Positions 1-9,281 of a stretch of DNA of 64,000 bases are shown in pieces; the stretch's first letter is position 1; every line of letters begins with the position of its first letter. A model generated the notes under the pieces. That model saw nothing but the letters and a program-made list of their open reading frames with translations. It did no database searches and was not told the origin of the DNA. This stretch comes from Micrococcales bacterium (GTDB lineage Bacteria; Actinomycetota; Actinomycetes; Actinomycetales; Microbacteriaceae). The position numbers and the translations under genes were made by a program. The DNA lies in contig JACRGJ010000101.1 of NCBI GenBank assembly GCA_016212425.1, positions 1 through 64,000 of the forward strand, given 5' to 3'.

Positions 1-272
1 AGGGTGCGCACCAGCAGGGTCTTCGCCACCCCCGGCACGCCTTCCAGCAGCACGTGCCCGTTCGCGAGGAGGGCGATGAGCATCCCCGAGACCGCGCCGT
101 CCTGCGCCACGACCGCCTTGCCCACCTCCCCGCGCACCCGGGCGAAGGCGGCGCGGAGCTCCTCCGAGCGGCCCGACGCCGCGGGTGCGGCTGGTGCGGC
201 TGCCGGAGGTGCGGCTGCGGGGGGCGTGGCTGCGGGGGGTGCGGGCTCGGCCGGGGTGGTCGGGTCGGTCAT
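1..272 (-). CDS. MoxR family AAA ATPase (5' part, runs off the left edge)
   Basis: Only about the first 90 codons are present. The product starts at an ATG (272) with an unusual Ala/Pro/Thr-rich leader of about 35 residues, then the conserved MoxR N-terminal helix region and a Walker A motif GVPGVAKT just before the window edge. MoxR ATPases are AAA+ chaperones thought to mature or activate partner proteins, usually encoded beside DUF58 and DUF4129 membrane proteins. The gene lies 37 bp downstream of the DUF4350 gene on the same strand, which fits that family cluster; a DUF58 gene is expected beyond the edge (inference). The low-complexity leader is not part of the usual domain and may be a flexible tether. 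Confidence 0.85.
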   Translation of the reverse strand, partial: MTDPTTPAEPAPPAATPPAAAPPAAAPAAPAASGRSEELRAAFARVRGEVGKAVVAQDGAVSGMLIALLANGHVLLEGVPGVAKTLLVRT

Positions 273-309
273 GCTCTCATCCAATCGTGCCGGTCGGGGT
301 CGTGGCGCA

Positions 310-1575
310 TCAGCGCCCCCGGGTGGCCGCGTGCACGCGGCGCTCCAGGTCGGCGTGGGCGGCGCTCAGGCGCATGAGGTCGGCGTCGCCGGACGGCACG
401 GCGTCGAGCACGGTCCGGGCGACCTCGGCCCGGGGCAGGCCAGTGGCGGCGGCTGCGGCGTCGACGATCTCCTGCACCGTCGCCACCCGCGGCCGCCCGC
501 AGTCCCGGGCGATGCGCTGGATCGCGCCGATCCGCAGCGCATCCAGGGCGCGGAGCCGGGCCGACGAGCGCGCATAGAGCCGGGCGCGGCCCTCCATCGT
601 CTCGGCTGCCGGCACGATCACCGGCAGATTCTCGATCGCGAGCGGCCCGAACCGACGGCCGCGCCACAGGATGCCGGCGAGGGCGACGAGGACCAGGAGG
701 CCCATCGTCGGGGCGTACCACGGCGGCACCAGGGGCACATCGCCCGGGCCGCGGGGCAGGTCGGCGTCGCCGGGGAGGTACCAGACGAGGGTCGCGCGTT
801 CCCCAAGCAGCCCGAGCGCGTACGCCCCGTTGGCTCGGTCGAGCACCCGGCCGTTCTGGAACGCCTCGGCGTTCCCGACGATGGCGACCTCCGCGCCCGA
901 GGGGGAGCCGGTGCGCACCAGCGCGTAGCCGCGGGAGGCGGAGCCCAGGCACACCCGGGCGTCCGCGGCGCCCGGGCCCGGCGTCATGGCGTAGCGCTCG
1001 CCGGTGGCCGTGACCCGGTCGGCCGGCCGCAGTCCGCCGAGGCGGCACCCGGATGCCGTGCCCGATCCTCCGCCGCGCGGGGTCACCTCCGGAGCCAGCG
1101 CATCGAGGGTCTCGACGTAGGGCTGCACCACGACCAGGCGCGCTCCGCTGGCCCCCAGCCGCCGCCACTGCGCGGTCTGCAGGATGCCCTGCTCGTCGTA
1201 GGCGAGCACCGTCGTCCGCTCGGCCCCGGCATCCTGGACCGCGCGTCGCGTCGCGGCCAGGGAGGCGGTGACCCGCACGTCGACCCCCTGGTCGCGCAGC
1301 ACCTGGACCAGCGCCTTCGAGCCGATCGGGCTCGGATCCTCCGCCCCGAGCTCGATCCGCGCGGTGGACCCGGAGGAGACCAGCGCGACGACGATCGCTA
1401 CGACGAGCACGACCCCGATCCCGACCCAGACGAGCGCGCGGCGCCGGCGGCGGCGCCGGTCATCGCCCTCACCGCCGCGCCGACCGGTGCCGTTCGGCCC
1501 GGTGCCGTCCGGGTCGGTGCCGCTCGGCCCGGTGCCGGGGCCGGATGCCGGGGGTCGGTCCAGGGCGAGGGTCAC
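310..1575 (-). CDS. DUF4350 domain-containing membrane protein
   Basis: A 421-residue protein. The GTG start at 1575 overlaps the stop of the upstream DUF4129 gene by 4 bp (GTGA), so the much longer open frame reaching 2427 is not used. The N-terminus is Gly/Pro/Thr-rich with imperfect GTDPDGTGP-like repeats and an Arg cluster, followed by a transmembrane helix (about residues 50-70), an extracytoplasmic region with the DUF4350 pattern (SPIGSKALVQVLRDQGVDV, then a loop with PWYAP) and a second transmembrane helix. The C-terminal third is cytoplasmic and helical. Function is not established; translational coupling to DUF4129 and MoxR suggests a cell-envelope complex. Confidence 0.8.
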   Translation of the reverse strand: MTLALDRPPASGPGTGPSGTDPDGTGPNGTGRRGGEGDDRRRRRRRALVWVGIGVVLVVAIVVALVSSGSTARIELGAEDPSPIGSKALVQVLRDQGVDVRVTASLAATRRAVQDAGAERTTVLAYDEQGILQTAQWRRLGASGARLVVVQPYVETLDALAPEVTPRGGGSGTASGCRLGGLRPADRVTATGERYAMTPGPGAADARVCLGSASRGYALVRTGSPSGAEVAIVGNAEAFQNGRVLDRANGAYALGLLGERATLVWYLPGDADLPRGPGDVPLVPPWYAPTMGLLVLVALAGILWRGRRFGPLAIENLPVIVPAAETMEGRARLYARSSARLRALDALRIGAIQRIARDCGRPRVATVQEIVDAAAAATGLPRAEVARTVLDAVPSGDADLMRLSAAHADLERRVHAATRGR

Positions 1576-2246
1576 CGCGGCGCTCCGACCAGCGCCACCT
1601 CGGCGGCGAGCGGACGAGCCGATCCGATCTCCCGGTCGAGCGTCACCAGCGCCTCGTACTCCTCGCGCGTGCCGGTGCCGTCCAGGTACCGCACCCGGTC
1701 GAACGCCGACGCCGCCGATTCGAGACGGTCGCCGAAGGCGGGGAATACCGCGGCGGCACTCCGGCCCACGCTGTGCGCCGTCGTGCCCGGGGCGATCGAG
1801 ACGACCGTGCGGTCGGCCAGCGCGCGGGCGAGCGCCCGGAACTGCTCGGCGATCGCCCGTGCCCAGTCGCCCGAGCGCGCCGCCTGCGCTGCGTCGCGGC
1901 GCAGCCGCGCGGCGGTGCGGTCGTCGGCGACCTCGAACAGCTCTCCGGAGTCCGCCGAGCGCCGCCGCAGCCGCGGCAGGCCGTAGCGCACGAACGCGAC
2001 GACGAGCACCCCGACGACCAGCAGCAACGGGATCAGGATCGCCAGGAGCGGTGGACCGCCCGGCACCGCCGGCAGCTGCACGCGGTCGAGGAGATCGGCG
2101 ACCCACTGCCGGAGCAGCTCGAACAGGCTCGGGCGCGCCCTCTGGTACTCCGACCCGGAGAGCACCCGACGCAGCCAGTCCTGGGCGGTGGCGGCATCCG
2201 GGTCCACGGGAATCGCCGCGGAGAGCGCGCCGTGGATCAGGCCCAC
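1572..2246 (-). CDS. DUF4129 domain-containing protein
   Basis: A 224-residue protein with a short N-terminal segment, one transmembrane helix (ILIPLLLVVGVLVVAFV, around residues 60-80) and a C-terminal helical domain containing the GDWARAIAEQFRALARAL stretch typical of DUF4129. The GTG start overlaps the preceding membrane-protein gene by 10 bp and its stop overlaps the DUF4350 start by 4 bp, so translation of the three is coupled. DUF4129 proteins occur with transglutaminase, DUF58 and MoxR genes; a direct role has not been shown. No good Shine-Dalgarno precedes the GTG, which fits coupled initiation. Confidence 0.8.
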   Translation of the reverse strand: MGLIHGALSAAIPVDPDAATAQDWLRRVLSGSEYQRARPSLFELLRQWVADLLDRVQLPAVPGGPPLLAILIPLLLVVGVLVVAFVRYGLPRLRRRSADSGELFEVADDRTAARLRRDAAQAARSGDWARAIAEQFRALARALADRTVVSIAPGTTAHSVGRSAAAVFPAFGDRLESAASAFDRVRYLDGTGTREEYEALVTLDREIGSARPLAAEVALVGAPR

Positions 2247-3436
2247 GGAGAATCCGGTGGGCCGGGCACGGGAGTCGTCGTCCCCGCCGCTGCGGTCCCG
2301 GCGGCAGGCGCGTAGGGGTCGACATCGCGTCGGCCGGCCGCCCGCTCCTCGGCCGCGCGGGCGAGGTCCTGATCCAGTCCCTCCTTGCGCATCCGCGTGT
2401 CGATGTAGAGCAACCCGGTCGTCGCACTGATCATCACGAGTCCGACGGCGCCGATGACGATCCCGACCAGGGCGCTCGCGCCGCCCGAGACCAGCGAGCT
2501 GGCGAACATGGCCTGCGGATCCGTCGTGCTGCCCGCGATCAGGACCGATCCGAGGCTGCCGAGCAGGCTGACCGGGATGGCCACCACCTGACCGGCCACG
2601 GAGTAGATCAGGTACACCAGGGCCAGGATGCCGAGGCTGCGCCAGAAGTAGCCGCCGGTCAGCGCCCACGAGCGCCGCATCGCGCTCCCCACACCCCGCC
2701 GCTCCAGGACGATCGCCGGCACGGTGAACACCAGCTTGACGCCGAGCCACACGCCCCCCACGACCAGCGCGAGAAATCCCAGGATCCCCAGCAGGACGGC
2801 GATGACGACCCCTGCGGTCCCGCCGGCGGCGACGAGCACGACGATCAGCACGACGAGAACGGTGGCGGCCAGCGTGAGCGCGGCCGACTGCAGAGCCACC
2901 CAGCCGATCACCCGACCCAGGCGAGGGCGCAGCATCCGCCACAGCCCACCGAGCCGGAGGCGCTCGCCGAGCGTGCCGCGGGAGACCTCCAGCACGACGA
3001 TGCCCTGCACGATGGAGGTGCTGATGAGGCTGATCGCGATCGCGCCGAGGCCCGCCGCGACGGCACCGAGCACCGCCGCGAGGAGGGTGGCGTCGGCGCC
3101 CCCGCCGAAGTAGGCGCTCGGCTGGCTGCTCGCGAAGATCCCGACCAGGACCACCCCGAGGCCGATGGTGAGCACACCGCCGCCGCCGTACAGCAGCAGC
3201 GCGAGTCCGAAGGTGGGCAGCGGGTTGCGGCGCATCACCTGGAACACCGCGCCGAGGAGGGTGCCGAGGGTCATCGGCCGGAGGGGAACGAGCCCGGGCT
3301 TGGGCGGCGGTGTCCAGCCACCAGCCCTCGGTGGCAGGGGAGCCCACCCGGACGATGCGGGGCCGACGGCGGGCGGCGCCGGGGGGGAGCCCGGTGCTGC
3401 TCCGGACGGCGAGGCCCAGGACCGGTCGTCGCTCAT
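2237..3436 (-). CDS. Multi-pass membrane protein (glycerophosphoryl diester phosphodiesterase membrane-domain type)
   Basis: A 399-residue protein. The first about 45 residues are Pro/Gly/Ser-rich and presumably cytoplasmic; the rest has about six long hydrophobic segments, including the very hydrophobic stretch around ATVLVVLIVVLVAAGG. The LGVKLVFTVPAIVLERRGVGSAMRRSWALT segment is the recognisable signature of the membrane domain seen in some glycerophosphodiester phosphodiesterases and many actinobacterial hypothetical proteins; no phosphodiesterase domain is attached. It is the first gene of the minus-strand operon leading to DUF4129, DUF4350 and MoxR and is transcribed divergently from mtrA. 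Function unknown. Confidence 0.75.
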   Translation of the reverse strand: MSDDRSWASPSGAAPGSPPAPPAVGPASSGWAPLPPRAGGWTPPPKPGLVPLRPMTLGTLLGAVFQVMRRNPLPTFGLALLLYGGGGVLTIGLGVVLVGIFASSQPSAYFGGGADATLLAAVLGAVAAGLGAIAISLISTSIVQGIVVLEVSRGTLGERLRLGGLWRMLRPRLGRVIGWVALQSAALTLAATVLVVLIVVLVAAGGTAGVVIAVLLGILGFLALVVGGVWLGVKLVFTVPAIVLERRGVGSAMRRSWALTGGYFWRSLGILALVYLIYSVAGQVVAIPVSLLGSLGSVLIAGSTTDPQAMFASSLVSGGASALVGIVIGAVGLVMISATTGLLYIDTRMRKEGLDQDLARAAEERAAGRRDVDPYAPAAGTAAAGTTTPVPGPPDSPWA

Positions 3437-3645
3437 ACCTCTCCGCTCTGCGCCACTTGCAGGTCTGCATCACTCGCACATCCGCGTCGCTCGTGCACCC
3501 GGATCGCTCCGGGACGCCGCGACGCGACCCGAGGGACACTCGATGAGGAGCCCAGGCCATCCAATCACGGTCGACTACTCTGAATCCGCCGACTCCGCTC
3601 GTCGCCGGGCGGCGAGCGGCACCCGACCGGCCAGAGCGAGGTGAC
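3437..3645. promoter_or_regulatory. Divergent intergenic region upstream of the membrane-protein operon and mtrA
   Basis: About 210 bp between divergent genes must carry promoters for both. A TACTCT hexamer near 3579 is a possible mtrA -10 element. Short ORFs crossing here have no family resemblance and were not annotated. Confidence 0.35.
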
Positions 3646-4326
3646 GTGAACGCGCGAGTCCTGATCGTCGACGACGACGCCGCCCTCGCGGAGATGATCG
3701 GCATCGTGCTGCGCGCCGACGGATTCGAGGTCGACGTCTGCGCGGACGGCGCGTCCGCGCTCGGGGAGTTCCGGCGTCTCCGTCCCGATCTCGTCCTCCT
3801 CGACGTCATGCTGCCCGGGGTCGATGGCATCCAGGTCTGCGCGCAGCTGCGCGAGGAGAGCGGCGTCCCGATCATCATGCTGACCGCGAAGGGCGACACG
3901 GCGGATGTGGTGCGCGGCCTGGAGTCGGGCGCCGACGACTACGTGGTGAAGCCGTTCAACCCCAAGGAGCTCGTCGCGCGAGTACGGACGCGCCTCAGGC
4001 CGACGCTCCCCGCCACCTCCGAGAGCATCCAGATCGGTGACCTCTCGATCGACGTCCCCGGGCACGAGGTGCGCCGCGACGGCACGCGGCTCGCCCTCAC
4101 CCCGCTCGAGTTCCAGCTGCTGCTCGCGCTCGCCGCGAAGCCCACCCAGGTGTTCACCCGCGAGATGCTGCTCGAGCAGGTGTGGGGCTATCACTACAAG
4201 GCCGATACCCGGCTCGTGAACGTGCACGTGCAGCGCCTCCGTTCGAAGATCGAGCACGACCCCGACAACCCGCGCATCGTCACCACCGTGCGCGGGGTGG
4301 GGTACCGGGCGGGCGGCGGGGGCTGA
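3646..4326 (+). CDS. mtrA: DNA-binding response regulator MtrA
   Basis: A 226-residue OmpR/PhoB-type regulator. The receiver domain (residues 1-115) has the acidic pocket VDDD, the phospho-acceptor Asp53 in LLDVMLPG and the conserved Lys in YVVKPFN; the C-terminal winged helix (130-225) has the TPLEFQLL and VHVQRLRSKIE signatures. MtrA with MtrB controls cell division, cell-wall turnover and osmotic responses in actinobacteria. The start is a GTG preceded by GAGGTGA. mtrB follows 5 bp after the stop and lpqB overlaps mtrB, the standard actinobacterial mtrAB-lpqB operon. Confidence 0.95.
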   Translation: MNARVLIVDDDAALAEMIGIVLRADGFEVDVCADGASALGEFRRLRPDLVLLDVMLPGVDGIQVCAQLREESGVPIIMLTAKGDTADVVRGLESGADDYVVKPFNPKELVARVRTRLRPTLPATSESIQIGDLSIDVPGHEVRRDGTRLALTPLEFQLLLALAAKPTQVFTREMLLEQVWGYHYKADTRLVNVHVQRLRSKIEHDPDNPRIVTTVRGVGYRAGGGG

Positions 4327-4331
4327 CGGAC

Positions 4332-5984
4332 GTGGTCGGCATCGCCTGGCGCGACCAGCCGCGGCGGCTGCTGCACCTCTGGCTGCGGTCGCTGCACCTG
4401 CGGGCGGTGGTCGCGACCGTGCTGCTCTCGTCCATCGCGGTGACGGTGATCGGCGGCTACGTCTCCACGAGCGTGCGCAACAACCTCTTCGACTCCCGGC
4501 GCGAGCAGGTGGTGACGCAGGCCGGCCGCGCCACCGTGAGCGCGGAGCGCGAATTCGACCCCGGCACCCTCGACCCCTCCGACCCGCAGGCCCTCGACAA
4601 GGCGCAGAGCAACGCCCAGCAGGCCATCCAGCGCTCGATCACCACGGCATCCGGCACCACCCTCGTCGCCCTGCTGCGCCTGCCAGGGCAGTCCGGCGGC
4701 GACACGGTGAATCAGCCGTACAGCCCCGGCTTCTCGGCGGCGCGGATGGTGTCCGACTCGATGCGCCGAGCGCTGCAGGACGACACCGGCCGCACCGTCT
4801 ACGCCCAGCCGGTCGTCACCGTGGACGATCAGGGGCGGGACCAGCCGGGGATCATCACCGGGTCCGTTCTCGACATCCCCACCGCGGGCCGGTACGCGCT
4901 CTACCTCGTGTTCGACCTCTCCGACGTGCAGCAGACGCTGACCTACGTGCAGCAGACCCTGGTGCTGGGCGGCATCGCCCTGGTGCTGCTCATCGGCGGC
5001 GTCGCCTACCTCGTCGTCCGGCTCGTGGTCGGGCCGGTCCGGGTGGCGGCGCAGACCAGCGAGCGGCTGGCCGACGGCGACCTCGATCAGCGGCTCCCCG
5101 AGCGGGGCGAGGACGTGCTGGCGGTCCTCGCGCGCTCCTTCAACCGGATGGCCGACAGCCTGCAGTTGCAGATCCGCCGCCTCGCGGAGCTGTCCCGCGT
5201 GCAGCAGCGGTTCGTGTCCGACGTCTCCCACGAGCTGCGGACGCCGCTCACGACCATCCGCCTCGCGGGCGATGTGCTGTACGAGAAGCGCGACGAGTTC
5301 GACCCCACCACCGCGCGCACCGCGGAGCTGCTGCACACCCAGGTGGAGCGCTTCGAGACCCTGCTCGGCGACCTCCTCGAGATGAGCCGCTACGACGCCG
5401 GCGCGGTGCAGCTGGAGACCGAGCCGACGAACCTCGTCCGCCTCGTCGAGGACGCGATCGAGCGGATGTCGGCCCTCGCCGACGAGCGCGGCTCGGAGCT
5501 GCGCCTCGTGGCGCCGGGCGGCTACTTCGAGGCGGATGTCGACGCCCGCCGCATCCGCCGCATCCTGCAGAACCTGCTCGGCAACGCCATCGACCACGGC
5601 GAGGGGCGTCCGATCGTCGTGCACGTGGACAGCGACGAGCGGGCCGTGGCGATCGCGGTGCGGGACCATGGCGTGGGCATGAGCGCGGCGGAGATGCCGC
5701 GGGTGTTCGACCGCTTCTGGCGGGCCGACCCCTCCCGGCAGCGGCGCACCGGCGGTACCGGGCTCGGCCTCGCGATCTCCCTCGAGGACGCGATCCTGCA
5801 CGACGCCTCCCTGGACGTCTGGTCGGAGCAGGGAGCGGGCAGCTGCTTCCGGCTCACGCTGCCGCGCCGCCGCGGGGAGGCGCTTGCCGGATCACCCCTG
5901 GAGCTCCCGCCGCCGGAGGACCCGCCGGGCCTCCTCGAGACCCCGGCGGTCGCGCCGACCCCCGTCGTGGAGCGGGCACCGTGA
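4332..5984 (+). CDS. mtrB: Sensor histidine kinase MtrB
   Basis: A 550-residue membrane kinase, the partner of MtrA. It has an N-terminal transmembrane helix (AVVATVLLSSIAVTVIGGYV), an extracytoplasmic sensor region of about 180 residues, a second helix (LGGIALVLLIGGVAYLVV), HAMP, a HisKA domain with the phospho-acceptor His near residue 300 in SDVSHELRTPL, and HATPase_c with DHGVGM and GTGLGLAIS. The GTG at 4332 is the first start after the mtrA stop; a longer open frame beginning inside mtrA is an artefact. The C-terminus is Pro-rich. Its TGA overlaps the lpqB start. Confidence 0.93.
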   Translation: MVGIAWRDQPRRLLHLWLRSLHLRAVVATVLLSSIAVTVIGGYVSTSVRNNLFDSRREQVVTQAGRATVSAEREFDPGTLDPSDPQALDKAQSNAQQAIQRSITTASGTTLVALLRLPGQSGGDTVNQPYSPGFSAARMVSDSMRRALQDDTGRTVYAQPVVTVDDQGRDQPGIITGSVLDIPTAGRYALYLVFDLSDVQQTLTYVQQTLVLGGIALVLLIGGVAYLVVRLVVGPVRVAAQTSERLADGDLDQRLPERGEDVLAVLARSFNRMADSLQLQIRRLAELSRVQQRFVSDVSHELRTPLTTIRLAGDVLYEKRDEFDPTTARTAELLHTQVERFETLLGDLLEMSRYDAGAVQLETEPTNLVRLVEDAIERMSALADERGSELRLVAPGGYFEADVDARRIRRILQNLLGNAIDHGEGRPIVVHVDSDERAVAIAVRDHGVGMSAAEMPRVFDRFWRADPSRQRRTGGTGLGLAISLEDAILHDASLDVWSEQGAGSCFRLTLPRRRGEALAGSPLELPPPEDPPGLLETPAVAPTPVVERAP

Positions 5985-7663
5985 TGCGGCGGATCCGCGC
6001 GGCGCTGGTCGCCCTGCTCGCGTCGGCGCTCCTGGCCGGCTGCGTCGCCATCCCCACCGGCGGCGCCGTCTCGCGGTTCGCCCTGCGCGGCGGCGACGAC
6101 GCGCCGACCTTCAACTTCCTCGCCCGCCCGCCGGCCGAGGGCGACGACCAGGACGAGATCCTGGCCGGCTTCATCCAGGCGGGCATCGACACCCAGGACC
6201 GGTACGCGGTCGCGCGGCAGTACCTCACCACCGACCTGGCCGCCCGGTGGAACCCGAACTCGTCGGTGACCGTCACCGACGGCACGCGGAGCGCGAGCAC
6301 CCGTGTCGACGGCGCGAGGATCTCCCTCACGGTGCGGGCCTCCGCCCGGGTGGACGCCTCGGGCGCGTACTCGACGACCAGCGACACCGCGGTGCTGCCG
6401 TTCTCCTTCGTGAAGCAGAAGGGCGAATGGCGGATCTCCGCCGCCCCCGACGGCACTGTCCTCAGCCCCTACAACTTCTCGGCGGTCTTCGCCGCGTTCC
6501 CGCTGTACTTCCTCGACCCCACCGGGGCCTTCCTCGTGCCCGATCTGCGCTGGTATCCGGCCGGGGCCTCGGCGCAGGACCGCGTCGTCCGCGGCCTCCT
6601 CGCAGGGCCTGCGACCTGGCTGGGATCCGGAGCCGTCGTCTCGGCCTTCCCGCGCGGCACGCAGCTCGGCAGCGACGGGGTGGACATCCGCGACGGCGTC
6701 GCGACCGTCGATCTCAGTGCGCAGGTGCTCGAGGAGTCGGCGGCGGCGCGGCGGCGCATGACGGCGCAGCTCCAGACCACGCTGCAGTCGATCACGACGC
6801 TCAGCGCGGTGCGTCTCGCCGTGCGCGGCGTCGCGATCGAGGTCCCGGCCGACAGCTCGATGCCGACCGACGACCCGCAGGTGGGCACGGAGGTCATCGC
6901 CTTCGGCCAGGGCGGTCTCGGCACGGTGAGCGGGCAGAGCCTCGCTCCTCTGCCGCCCTTCACCGCCAAGACCGCCGAGCTCCCCGCCGGGCCCGCGACC
7001 CTCGACCGATCGCGCTCGACCCTGGCGCTGCGCTCCAGCCAGGGGGTGTGGCGCATCCCGGCCGCCGGCCAGGCGGAGCTGGTCGATCGCCGCAGCGCCC
7101 TCATCGCGCCCGCGATCGATCCCGAGGGCTTCGTCTGGACCGCTCAGACCAGCGGCGTCGGCACTGTCGCGGCGATCGACCCGCGCGGCGGGGTCGTCCG
7201 CCCCATCGGATCGGCGTCGACCCCGTCGGGCGGGGTGCTCGTGTCGATGCGGATGAGCAGGGACGGCACGCGCATCGCCTTCGGCGTCATCACGGCCGAC
7301 GGTCCGGTGCTGCAGCTCGGTGCGATCCAGCGGGATTCCTCGCTCGTGCCGACGGGACTCGGGCCGTTCCTGACGATCCCCGTGACCGGCGGCACCCTCG
7401 TCGACGTGGCCTGGATCGATCCGCAGAGCGTCGCCTACCTCGTCCGGGACGCGAGCGGCACGACGGTCCGCAGTCAGCAGGTGGGCGGTCAGTCCGCAAG
7501 CCTCGGACGTCCCGTCGACGCGGCGCAGATCGTCGGTGGGAACGCGGGCGTCGATGGTCTGCGGATCCTGACCAGCGAGGGCGGACTGCTGCAGCAGACC
7601 GGCGCCGGCGGCTGGCAGACGACGGGCACCGGCAGCCTGAGCTGGCTCGTCACGCAGCAGTGA
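5981..7663 (+). CDS. lpqB: MtrAB-associated lipoprotein LpqB
   Basis: A 560-residue lipoprotein with a signal peptide ending in the lipobox LLAGC (Cys about residue 21), a GerMN domain in the middle (around residues 190-300) and a C-terminal beta-propeller-like LpqB domain. In mycobacteria LpqB interacts with the MtrB sensor and modulates the MtrAB cascade. The GTG at 5981 overlaps the mtrB stop; the neighbouring ATG at 5984 is an equally possible start, but GGAG near 5968 is better spaced for the GTG. Confidence 0.92.
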   Translation: MMRRIRAALVALLASALLAGCVAIPTGGAVSRFALRGGDDAPTFNFLARPPAEGDDQDEILAGFIQAGIDTQDRYAVARQYLTTDLAARWNPNSSVTVTDGTRSASTRVDGARISLTVRASARVDASGAYSTTSDTAVLPFSFVKQKGEWRISAAPDGTVLSPYNFSAVFAAFPLYFLDPTGAFLVPDLRWYPAGASAQDRVVRGLLAGPATWLGSGAVVSAFPRGTQLGSDGVDIRDGVATVDLSAQVLEESAAARRRMTAQLQTTLQSITTLSAVRLAVRGVAIEVPADSSMPTDDPQVGTEVIAFGQGGLGTVSGQSLAPLPPFTAKTAELPAGPATLDRSRSTLALRSSQGVWRIPAAGQAELVDRRSALIAPAIDPEGFVWTAQTSGVGTVAAIDPRGGVVRPIGSASTPSGGVLVSMRMSRDGTRIAFGVITADGPVLQLGAIQRDSSLVPTGLGPFLTIPVTGGTLVDVAWIDPQSVAYLVRDASGTTVRSQQVGGQSASLGRPVDAAQIVGGNAGVDGLRILTSEGGLLQQTGAGGWQTTGTGSLSWLVTQQ

Positions 7664-7753
7664 CGGCTCCTCCCCAAGGGCCGTGCGGGCCGGGTTCTCC
7701 CCCGATCCCCGCGTGGTGGCCCGCGGCGTGCGACGGCCGATCAGCATCGGATC

Positions 7754-8482
7754 GTGCTGCACGACCTCGCCCGCGTCGCCCGGGCCGCGGCGCTCGACGC
7801 CCTCGCGATCCTGCTCCCCGTCGACTGCGCCGGATGCGGCACCCCGGATCGCGGCGTGTGCGAGCTCTGCCGCGCGAGCCTCGCCGCCGCGCCGATCCTG
7901 CGGGCGGTCGGGCATCCGCCGCTCCGGGTCTGGGCCGGCGGGGACTACACCGGGGTGCGCCGGCGGGTGCTGCTGGCGATCAAGGAGTCCGGACGCACGG
8001 ATGCCGCGGGCTCGCTGGCGCCCGGTCTCGCGTCGGCGGTGAGCGCGGCTCTCCGCGACCTGGTGCATCCGGAGACGGTGGCGCTGTGCGCCGTCCCGTC
8101 CTCCCGGTCCGGGCGCCGGCGGCGGGGCTTCGACCCGGTGCGGCTCCTGGCGGCGCGAGGCGGTCTGCCGCTCGCCCCCGCCCTGCGGCGCACCCGAGCG
8201 GGCTCCGCGCAGAAGGCTCTCGGCATCCGCGACCGGGAGCGGAACGCGCGCGGATCCCTCGTCGCCCCCCGGTCCCTGACGGGGCGGCGGGTTCTCATCC
8301 TCGACGACGTCGTCACGACCGGGGCGACGCTCCTGGAGGCGCGGCGGGCGCTCGTCGAGAGCGGAGCTGAGGTGGTCGGGGCGGCCGTCTGCTCATCCAC
8401 CCCGCGCGTCCTGCGCACGCGCGCCGGACGCCGGGCGGATCCTCCGACTTCGCCGGGTGACAGCCCTGGGGGAGAGGGCTAG
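7754..8482 (+). CDS. ComF family phosphoribosyltransferase-like protein
   Basis: A 242-residue protein with an N-terminal zinc-ribbon-like module (CAGCGTPDRGVCELC, residues 26-41) and a C-terminal phosphoribosyltransferase fold with the PRPP-binding loop VLILDDVVTTGAT. It is homologous to ComFC, which takes part in DNA uptake in naturally competent bacteria; in actinobacteria the role is unproven. It sits between lpqB and hpf, the same place as Rv3242c in M. tuberculosis. The GTG start follows a 90-bp gap after lpqB. The C-terminal about 20 residues are low-complexity (Pro/Ser/Gly). Confidence 0.85.
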   Translation: MLHDLARVARAAALDALAILLPVDCAGCGTPDRGVCELCRASLAAAPILRAVGHPPLRVWAGGDYTGVRRRVLLAIKESGRTDAAGSLAPGLASAVSAALRDLVHPETVALCAVPSSRSGRRRRGFDPVRLLAARGGLPLAPALRRTRAGSAQKALGIRDRERNARGSLVAPRSLTGRRVLILDDVVTTGATLLEARRALVESGAEVVGAAVCSSTPRVLRTRAGRRADPPTSPGDSPGGEG

Positions 8483-8557
8483 TGTTCCCGAAAAGGCGCG
8501 GAGGGACGACCGCCTGGAACGCGGGCGGCGCACCGTGCGACAGGAGGTCGAGCACGC

Positions 8558-9205
8558 ATGGATGTCACGATCAGCGGCCGGGGGGTCGGCATACCGGAGC
8601 GATTCGAGGACTACGTCACCGAGAAGGCCGACAAGGTGGCCAAGCTCTCGGAGAAGGCGCTCGTCCTGGAGATCAAGGTCTGCCGCCACCACGAGACCAA
8701 CGGCAGCTCCGGCGACGACCGCGTGGAGCTGACCCTCGTCGGACCCGGCCCTGTCGTGCGTGCCGAGGCCGGTGCCGGCGACAAGTACGCGGCCTTCGAT
8801 CTCGCCTTCGACAAGCTGGTCGAGCGTCTCCGCCAGGCGAAGGACCGCCGGAAGGTGCATCGCGGCCAGCACCGTCCCGAGTCGCTGCGTGAGGCCAGCG
8901 CGTCCGGGTTCCGCTCCGCCGGCGTCGAGGCCGCCAGCGCCGAAGCGATCGAACGCGTCGCCACCGGGTCGGCTCCGACCGTGGAGGAGGAGAGCGAATG
9001 GAGTCCCGTCGTCATCCGCCACAAGCTCTTCCCTGCCACCCGGATGACGCAGGAGCAGGCCGTAGACCACATGGAGCTGGTCGGCCACGACTTCTACCTC
9101 TTCGTCGATGCCCGCACCGACCGGCCGAGCGTCGTCTATCGCCGCAAGGGCTGGGACTACGGCGTCATCGCCCTCGAGGACGCGGAGGCCCTCGTCCCCG
9201 CCTGA
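8558..9205 (+). CDS. hpf: Ribosome hibernation promoting factor, long form
   Basis: A 215-residue protein. Residues 1-100 form the S30AE domain (GRGVGIPERFEDYVTEKADKV start) that binds the 30S decoding centre; a variable linker follows, and residues about 150-215 form the C-terminal dimerisation domain (VIRHKLFPATRMTQEQAV ... FVDARTDRPSVVYRRK). Long-form HPF dimerises 70S ribosomes into inactive 100S particles in stationary phase. The ATG is preceded by a strong Shine-Dalgarno, AGGAGG, at 8542-8547. The gene is followed by the palindromic repeat element (copy A) and then secA, as in M. tuberculosis (Rv3241c-Rv3240c). Confidence 0.93.
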   Translation: MDVTISGRGVGIPERFEDYVTEKADKVAKLSEKALVLEIKVCRHHETNGSSGDDRVELTLVGPGPVVRAEAGAGDKYAAFDLAFDKLVERLRQAKDRRKVHRGQHRPESLREASASGFRSAGVEAASAEAIERVATGSAPTVEEESEWSPVVIRHKLFPATRMTQEQAVDHMELVGHDFYLFVDARTDRPSVVYRRKGWDYGVIALEDAEALVPA

Positions 9206-9213
9206 CGCTCAGC

Positions 9214-9281
9214 GGGGACAACAGCTGTTGTCGTCGCCGACAGCGCGGATCCCGGCCGTCGCGGGAGAACGCGGCCGTCGG
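9214..9281. repeat. Palindromic intergenic element, copy A
   Basis: Contains the perfect 16-bp palindrome GACAACAGCTGTTGTC at 9217-9232, then a central GCGGATCCCG and a degenerate right arm GAGAACGCGGCCGTCGG. It shares length and order of parts with the copies at 21512 and 48051. It starts 9 bp after the hpf stop and lies upstream of the likely secA promoter. It may fold as a transcript hairpin and act as a terminator; that is inference. Confidence 0.8.

Noticed and set aside
310-2427. A single 705-residue protein spanning the DUF4350 gene and beyond
   Set aside because: The upstream 280 codons are Arg/Pro-rich shadow of DUF4129; the GTG at 1575 with 4-bp overlap gives the proper start.
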